In this document: positions 58,002 to 64,000 of the stretch, one piece after another
How positions within the stretch are numbered: position 1 is the stretch's first letter
Layout of the letters: the number at the start of each line of letters is the position of its first letter
Assembly: GCA_024336345.1 (NCBI GenBank)
Contig: JANFOG010000007.1
Span: forward strand, 62,001-126,000
Length of the DNA stretch: 64,000 nt
Direction of reading: 5' to 3'
Source of the DNA: Mariannaea sp. PMI_226
Taxonomy: Eukaryota > Ascomycota > Sordariomycetes > Hypocreales > Nectriaceae
The notes under the pieces: model-generated
The model's database searches: none
Told to the model about the DNA's origin: nothing
Seen by the model: the letters and a program-made list of their open reading frames with translations, nothing else
Made by a program: the position numbers and the translations under genes

Positions 58002-61000
58002 ATGCAGTCGTCCCCCGGAATGTTGACCAAGGTAATGTGTTGAGGGCCTCCCTCTCTCATCAGTATCTGACAGCTTGCACAGTTTGAGTCCAAGTCTTCG
58101 AGAGCGAAGGGTATCGCATTTCACCCTAAAAGGTCAGTTGCTTTGCGCCGTCCACTGCACCCACTTCGCACGAATTCCTATACCGCCAGCTATCTAGAAG
58201 CTGACATGCTCACTCAGACCATGGATCCTCGTGTCGCTTCACTCTTCCACCATTCAGCTATGGGATTACCGGATGGGAACATTGATTGATCGCTTCGAGG
58301 AGCACGATGGCCCCGTTCGTGGTGTCGATTTCCACAAGACTCAGCCGCTTTTCGTTTCTGGAGGCGATGATTACAAGATCAAAGTCTGGTCTTACCAAAC
58401 TCGACGATGTCTGTTTACCCTCAATGGCCACCTAGACTACGTCCGTACCGTTTTTTTCCACCACGAGCTTCCCTGGATTCTTTCTGCTTCCGATGACCAG
58501 ACCATTCGGATATGGAACTGGCAGAACCGTTCCCTGAGTACGTTTTCTCTTTCCAACTGACCCAGCTGCGGAGGGTTACGTTACAGTATTGCTAACTGTC
58601 CCTCAGTTTGCACCATGACTGGCCATAATCACTATGCCATGTGTGCTCAGTTTCATCCCAAGGAAGACCTCGTCGTTTCCGCATCCCTCGATCAGTCCGT
58701 CCGTGTTTGGGACATCTCCGGCCTCCGAAAGAAGCACTCTGCCCCGACCTCCATGTCTTTCGAAGACCAGATGGCACGTGCGAACCAGAACCAGACTGAC
58801 ATGTTTGGAAACACCGATGCCGTCGTTAAGTTTGTTCTCGAGGGCCACGACCGCGGCGTTAACTGGGTTGCGTTCCATCCCACCATGCCCTTGATTGTCT
58901 CCGCCGGCGACGACCGGTTGGTGAAGCTGTGGCGTATGAGCGAGACCAAAGCTTGGGAAGTGGATACGTGCCGAGGCCACTTCCAGAACGCCTCAGGCTG
59001 TTTATTCCATCCTCATCAGGACTTGATCCTCTCTGCGGGTGAGGATAAGACTATTCGTGTGTGGGATCTTAATAAGCGAACCGCCGTTCAGTCTTTCAAG
59101 AGAGAAAATGACCGTTTCTGGGTCATTGCGGCACACCCTGAGATCAACCTTTTTGCTGCCGGCCATGACAACGGTGTCATGGTTTTCAAGCTGGAGCGTG
59201 AGCGTCCTGCCTCGGCCGTCCACCAAAACCTCCTCTTCTACGTCACTAAAGAGAAGCATGTCAAGTCTTATGACTTCCAGAGAAATATCGAGAGCCCTAC
59301 ACTCCTCTCACTGAAGAAGCTTGGCAGTGCCTGGGTTGCCCCGCGAACTCTGTCATACAACCCTGCAGAGCGTTCGATTCTCGTCACTTCTCCCACCGAC
59401 GGCGGTTCTTATGAGCTTGTCAATCTCCCCAAGGATGGTTCTGGTGCCATTGAGCCTACTGAGACAAAGCGTGGCTCTGGAAACTCAGCAATTTTTGTTG
59501 CCCGCAACAGATTTGCCGTTCTTAATACCTCGAACCAAACTATTGACATTAAGGACCTCTCAAATAATACTACTCGCTCTTTCAAGCCTCCCGTTGGAAC
59601 TACCGATATCTATTTCGGAGGTACTGGAAATCTTTTGATCATCACACCTACGGCTGTTCACTTGTATGATATTCAGCAGAAGAAGAGTGTTGCTGAGCTC
59701 TCTGTTAGTGGCGTCAAGTATGTTATCTGGTCCAACGACGGCCTATACGCCGCTCTCTTGAGCAAGCACAACGTCACTATTGTGACAAAGACTCTTGAGC
59801 AAGTCAGCACTCTGCATGAGACGATTCGAATCAAGAGTGCTACTTGGGACGACGCCGGTGTTCTTCTCTACTCGACTCTTAACCATGTTAAGTACACTCT
59901 TCTTAACGGCGACAACGGTATCGTCAGAACCCTGGACCAGACTGTATATCTCGTCCGTGTCAAGGGCCGCAACGTATACTGCCTGGACCGCGCCGCCAAG
60001 CCCAGAATCCTGCAGATTGACCCAACCGAGTACCGATTCAAACTTGCCCTCGTCAAGCGAAATTACGAGGAAATGCTTCACATCATCAGAAACTCTAGTC
60101 TTGTCGGTCAATCTATCATCTCGTACCTGCAAAAGAAGGGATATCCCGAGATCGCCCTCCAGTTTGTTCAGGACCCCACTACCCGATTTGATCTTGCCAT
60201 TGAGTGCGGTAATTTGGATGTTGCTGTTGAGATGGCAAAGGAGTTGGATAAGCCTAAATTTTGGGCCCGGTTGAGCAACGAAGCTCTCGCCCATGGCAAC
60301 CACCAAGTTGTCGAGATGTCATACCAGAAGCTCAAGCAGTTTGACAAGCTGTCCTTCCTGTACCTTGCCACTGGTGACGAATCTAAGCTCGCTCGAATGG
60401 CCAAGATTGCCGAGCACCGAGGTGATTTCACATCTCGATTTCAGAATGCCCTTTTCCTCGGGGAGGTTGAGGATCGCATTCAGATGTTCAAAGAAATTGA
60501 TCTCTGTGAGTTATAACACCATACCCTCCTGGGACCATACCTGGCTAATATTGAACGTAGATCCCCTTGCCTACATGACTGCCAAGTCTAATGGCTTGGA
60601 AGAGGAGTGTCAGGCTATTCTGGAAGCCACCGGCCTCACTGAAGACCAGCTGACCATGCCCACCTTGGGCGCTCCCTTGACTACCCTTAAACCCATTGTA
60701 CCCACCTTCAAGGCTAACTGGCCTACCAAGGCCACCTCGCAGTCTTTCTTCGAGAAGGCTCTACTTGGCCAGGTCGAGGGTTTGTCCCTTGAAGATGAGC
60801 CTGCCGCCGCCACCGGCTTTGATGATGCCATGGAGGAGGACTCAACTGTGAAGCAGCCCGGTGCACTGGCTGAGGATGACGACGAAGATGCTGCTGGTTG
60901 GGATATGGGCGACGATGATGTTCCCGATGTCGAGAGCGATTTCGTTAATGTCGACAGTGCTGATGCTGGCGGTGCTGGCAGCAGCGAGGCTGATCTCTGG

Positions 61001-61978
61001 GCTCGAAACTCACCTTTGGCAGTTGATCATATTGCTGGTGGCTCATTTGAGAGTGCCATGCAGCTACTAAACCGACAGGTTGGCGCAGTCAATTTTGCAC
61101 CTCTAAAGTCTCGCTTCCTTGAGATTTACCAGGCTTCGAGGACGTTCCTTCCTGCCTCCACCGGGCTTCCACCCCTGGTGAACTACGTTCGCCGCACTCT
61201 GGATGAGGTTGACCCCAGAAAGGTTCTGCCCATCATTCCTCGTGATCTAGAGACTCTCGCTGCCAATGACCTGCAGAAGGGCTACGATAGCATGAAGGCC
61301 AACAAGCTCGACGATGGCCATAAGATCTTCAAGGGTATTCTACATGCTATCCTCATCAACGCCGTGTCAAGTGAGGATGAGGTTGCAGAAGCCAAGAAAC
61401 TCATCACATCAGCTAGCGAGTATGCTGTTGCTATGAACATCGAGCTGACAAGGAGGAAGCTTGGATCTCCTGACGTTGTCGCCAAAGACCCAGCTAAGCT
61501 CCAGAGAAGTCTCGAGTTGTCAGCCTACTTCACGATACCCAAGATTGAGGTTCCTCACCGACAACTAGCCCTGCTCAGTGCTATGCAGTTGGCAATGCGC
61601 AACAAAAATTACAATTCTGCTCTGAGCTTTGCCAACCGCATCATTGCCAATGGCGGAGCTGCTAAGATTGTTGAGAACGTGAGTTAGATGATCACTTGTT
61701 GAGATGTTGACATTACTTACTGACGCTTGTAACAGGCTAAGAAGACAAAGGCTCAGTGTGAGCGCAATCCCCACGATGCAGTGGAGATTGAGTTTGACCA
61801 GTTCGCCGAGTTTGACGTGTGCGCGGCCAGCCACACGCCCATTTACAGTGGTACTGCCTATGAGGAGTGTGCATTTGATGGATCTAAGTATCATACCAAG
61901 TACAAGGGAACTGTGTGCCGCGTGTGCGAGGTTTGCGAGATTGGCAAGCATGGCAGCGGTTTGAAGCTGTTTGCGTAG
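58002..61978 (+). CDS. COP1: Coatomer subunit alpha (alpha-COP)
   Basis: The exons are 58002-58031, 58083-58132, 58218-58537, 58607-60505, 60561-61678 and 61736-61978, giving 1,219 residues, the normal length. Alpha-COP is part of the COPI B-subcomplex and binds KKXX cargo tails for Golgi-to-ER retrieval. The N-terminus [20 protein letters not shown] leads into a WD40 propeller ([55 protein letters not shown]), with a second propeller and alpha-solenoid up to about residue 800. An acidic linker ([20 protein letters not shown]) precedes the conserved C-terminal COPA domain, which ends with Cys-rich [13 protein letters not shown]. The first exon encodes only 10 residues. It shares a promoter with UGGT and converges on RPN12. 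Confidence 0.97.
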
Positions 61979-62419
61979 ACACTTAATGACTGTTGAAGAA
62001 GACAATGTGGAACGGAGTTTCGAGTCTTTGCAAGATGTCAGCCAGACGTGCACGAAATGAAGAGACGTGTTTTCGGTCTCTGGTTAAAAGGGCTGGACTT
62101 GGACGAGATCGGTAGAATGATGGTACAGGAGTCATGTTGTATGTGTCATTTTAGTTTTAGTGTGACTATATGTGACAAGTATACGAAAAAAAAAAAACCA
62201 GGGGGCGTTTCGAATGCGGTATTGTCGTGATTTCCTTTTAGTTCATTTGACTATTTGGGTGATTTGTGCCTTTTTCAAGTTACGAAGCTATGTAATTTGG
62301 ATTAGTCGTACAAGTGTGATATCGAATCCATCTTCATCTATCTGATCCTTCCTCTCTCTCGCCGCCTGTAACTTGTGTATCGTAAAACTCGATTTAAGAG
62401 ATCGTGTCATGTCTAGCTC
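61979..62419. other. Convergent 3' intergenic region, alpha-COP and RPN12
   Basis: These 441 bp hold both 3' ends, including a run of 12 A residues near 62187-62198. I see no gene. Confidence 0.6.
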
Positions 62420-63299
62420 CTACACAATCGTTTCCAACTCACGGGCATAGCCCAGAGTATTCTCTATCACCATCTGGCTGACATCCTTAGCCTGAGCACC
62501 GCTTTCAGCAGTATCGGTGGTATCAGGGAAGAATATCTGGCCATCACGAACGATCCAGCCACGGTGACGGGCGAAGGAAATGACGTCGCCCTCAGAATCG
62601 AGGAAAAGAAGGGACTTTGTAGAGCTAATGGGTAGGCTAGGGTATGCGCGCTCGCTGCTGCTAGCGATTTCAGAGCGAATTTGGTTCTTCAGAATCTAAG
62701 AGGAACATGATTAGTAACCGATAAGAGTTCGAGGGTTGATATATGTGGACTTGGTGTACCTCGGAAAAGACGCTGTACTCATCACAGGGGACCTCGCTGC
62801 TCTTCATAGCCTTCCACACTCGATCGTAGCTTCCTTCCATCAACCACCTCTCTAGACGGATAGGGTAGCCTAGATAGCGATCGCCCTCCACATCGACATC
62901 ACCGCCTTCCCGGTTGGCCAAGCTCTCAAGCTCAGTATGAAACTCGGCGTAGAGACCCTGGGTGAGGAGTAACAGCAAACTCAGACCAGTGACCTTGTTG
63001 CGCTCGGAGATGTTGGGGCGTAGGACATTGGAGGGCAGTTCATAGAAGGGCTGGAGCTGTTGGACGTAACGTGTGAAATCGGGGGGGTTACGGGCGCGAA
63101 TGGCGAAGAGAGCACCCTGCTCGTAGGTCTCGCGAGCAAGTGGAAGGATGTGAGCGGGTGTATTGGGGCCTGGGGTGAGGGCCTTGAGCTGAAGGAGGGC
63201 GAGCTTAGCCTTGGAGAGGAGCTTGTTGGCCTCGGAGTAGCTCATGGAGGGGGAGTGCTTGAGCTGAGCGACGATTTGAGCCAGGTTGCGGTCAGCCAT
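62420..63299 (-). CDS. RPN12: 26S proteasome regulatory subunit Rpn12 (PSMD8)
   Basis: The exons are 63299-62760 and 62695-62420, giving 271 residues, matching the family (about 260-280). The N-terminal half is helical with KLLSKAKLALLQLKAL, followed by RETYEQGALFAIRARNPPDF and QLQPFYELPSNVL. The PCI/winged-helix end includes PISSTKSLLFLDSEGDV and ARHRGWIVRDGQIFFPD. Rpn12 is the last subunit added to the lid of the 19S regulatory particle. The intron is GT-AG (GAG|GTACAC ... CTCTTAG|ATT), phase 0. The start follows from the conserved N-terminus MADRNLAQIVAQLK; the frame is open further upstream to 63455, but that sequence looks like leader. Confidence 0.94.
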
Positions 63300-64000
63300 G
63301 ATGGATGATGTGGTCGATGTCAACAGTGTTGTCGTATTGTGTAAGGTATCTATGACTTTATAAGGGGAGATTTTCAAGAGTTTTGGTCGAAATAGAGGCG
63401 AATTGATGGAGTCGTGATTGAATCGTTGATTATCCGGACTGCTGATAGGTATCACTGAGCTGGTTGAAGCTTCACCAGGCTACGACGGGTGACGCGAGGC
63501 CACGGACCCCGGCAACCAGTTGCCGCATTGGAGAATAGTCGGATATTAGAAATTCCGGTTACGTATTAGGTAATCAAAGTCAAACAAGACATTACTCTCA
63601 AGTAAGAGCCACCAACCTTTGGTGATAATTATATTTATTTATATATCCCAACTGAGGAAAAAAAAAATTACCCTCATTAGTACCTAAATATCAATGTTAT
63701 GGGATAGCCATTTCCTCAATGGCTGAAAATATTCCTGCGGTATTTAATTACGAGCCTATCCAGACCATCCATGTGGTGACGATGAGCAGACGGTCATGAA
63801 ATTGCAGCCAACCGAACTGCCTTCAGTTGGTGGCGTCAGGTACCTGAAGCTGAAGAGCAATCCATTTAGGAAACATATGGTACCAAAAGGTGGAGTTGGA
63901 TGCAGATATGTTACTAGGATCCTCAGTTGACAGTGTGAGGGTGAGGCTTTACAAACCTGCAAGTATATCACGATGTTGGGCAGACACGGAATCAGCCTTG
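63300..64000. other. RPN12 promoter and right-edge intergenic sequence
   Basis: This contains the RPN12 promoter and leader, an inverted repeat GGCAAC-CA-GTTGCC at 63511-63524, and an AT-rich stretch at 63625-63700 with an A-run. No Rpn4-type GGTGGCAAA element is visible. No gene is supported before the window ends. Confidence 0.5.

Noticed and set aside
1..64000. Transposons, CRISPR arrays, prophage, 5S rRNA or a biosynthetic cluster
   Set aside because: I looked for terminal repeats, transposase or reverse-transcriptase motifs, regularly spaced repeats, 5S-like sequence and PKS/NRPS domains, and saw none.

Overview
The window looks like a euchromatic stretch of nuclear chromosome from a filamentous ascomycete, most likely a Sordariomycete of the Hypocreales type. 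The grounds are: short introns (about 50-170 nt) with GTAAGT-like 5' sites and CTAAC-like branch points; a white-collar-1 blue-light receptor with LOV, PAS and GATA domains; one FKS1-type glucan synthase; a DASH/Dam1 subunit; pyrimidine-rich leaders; and many short TACCTA/TAGGTA palindromes between genes. The placement below class is inference. There is no rRNA, tRNA, CRISPR array, intact transposon or secondary-metabolite cluster that I can support.

Layout, left to right (strand): BUD20-like zinc finger (+, 2443-2917); DAM1 (-, 3094-3833); CRAL-TRIO/Sec14 protein (+, 5198-7114); HNT1 HIT hydrolase (-, 7373-8290); MOG1 (+, 10592-11364); SprT/zinc-ribbon/HMG (GCNA-type) metalloprotease (-, 11845-13977); a 7-kb gene-poor stretch with one doubtful gene or gene relic near 16 kb; FKS1 (+, 20956-26852); LCB1 serine palmitoyltransferase (+, 28195-29915); secreted GH17 glucanase (+, 31800-32933); NYN-domain protein (-, 34305-35810); SDS23 CBS protein (-, 37573-39328); karyopherin PSE1/KAP121 (+, 42133-45812); wc-1 (+, 48503-51668); UDP-glucose:glycoprotein glucosyltransferase (-, 52669-57242); alpha-COP (+, 58002-61978); proteasome RPN12 (-, 62420-63299).

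The gene content is almost entirely conserved housekeeping. Two neighbourhoods are functionally coherent. FKS1, LCB1 and the GH17 enzyme follow each other on one strand and all bear on wall or membrane biogenesis. UGGT and alpha-COP share a 759-bp divergent promoter and both serve the early secretory pathway.

I rebuilt exon-intron structures by hand from splice signals, reading-frame continuity and recognised protein motifs. All 36 proposed coding introns restore one open frame per gene. Two of them need GC-AG splicing (DAM1 and HNT1), and two genes need micro-exons of 15 and 16 nt (HNT1 and GH17). Other points worth a second look are a mitochondrial-type N-terminal extension on the Sec14 protein, a tyrosine at the first echinocandin hot-spot position of FKS1, and upstream ORFs before wc-1. 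I did not find a convincing undescribed multi-gene system in this window.
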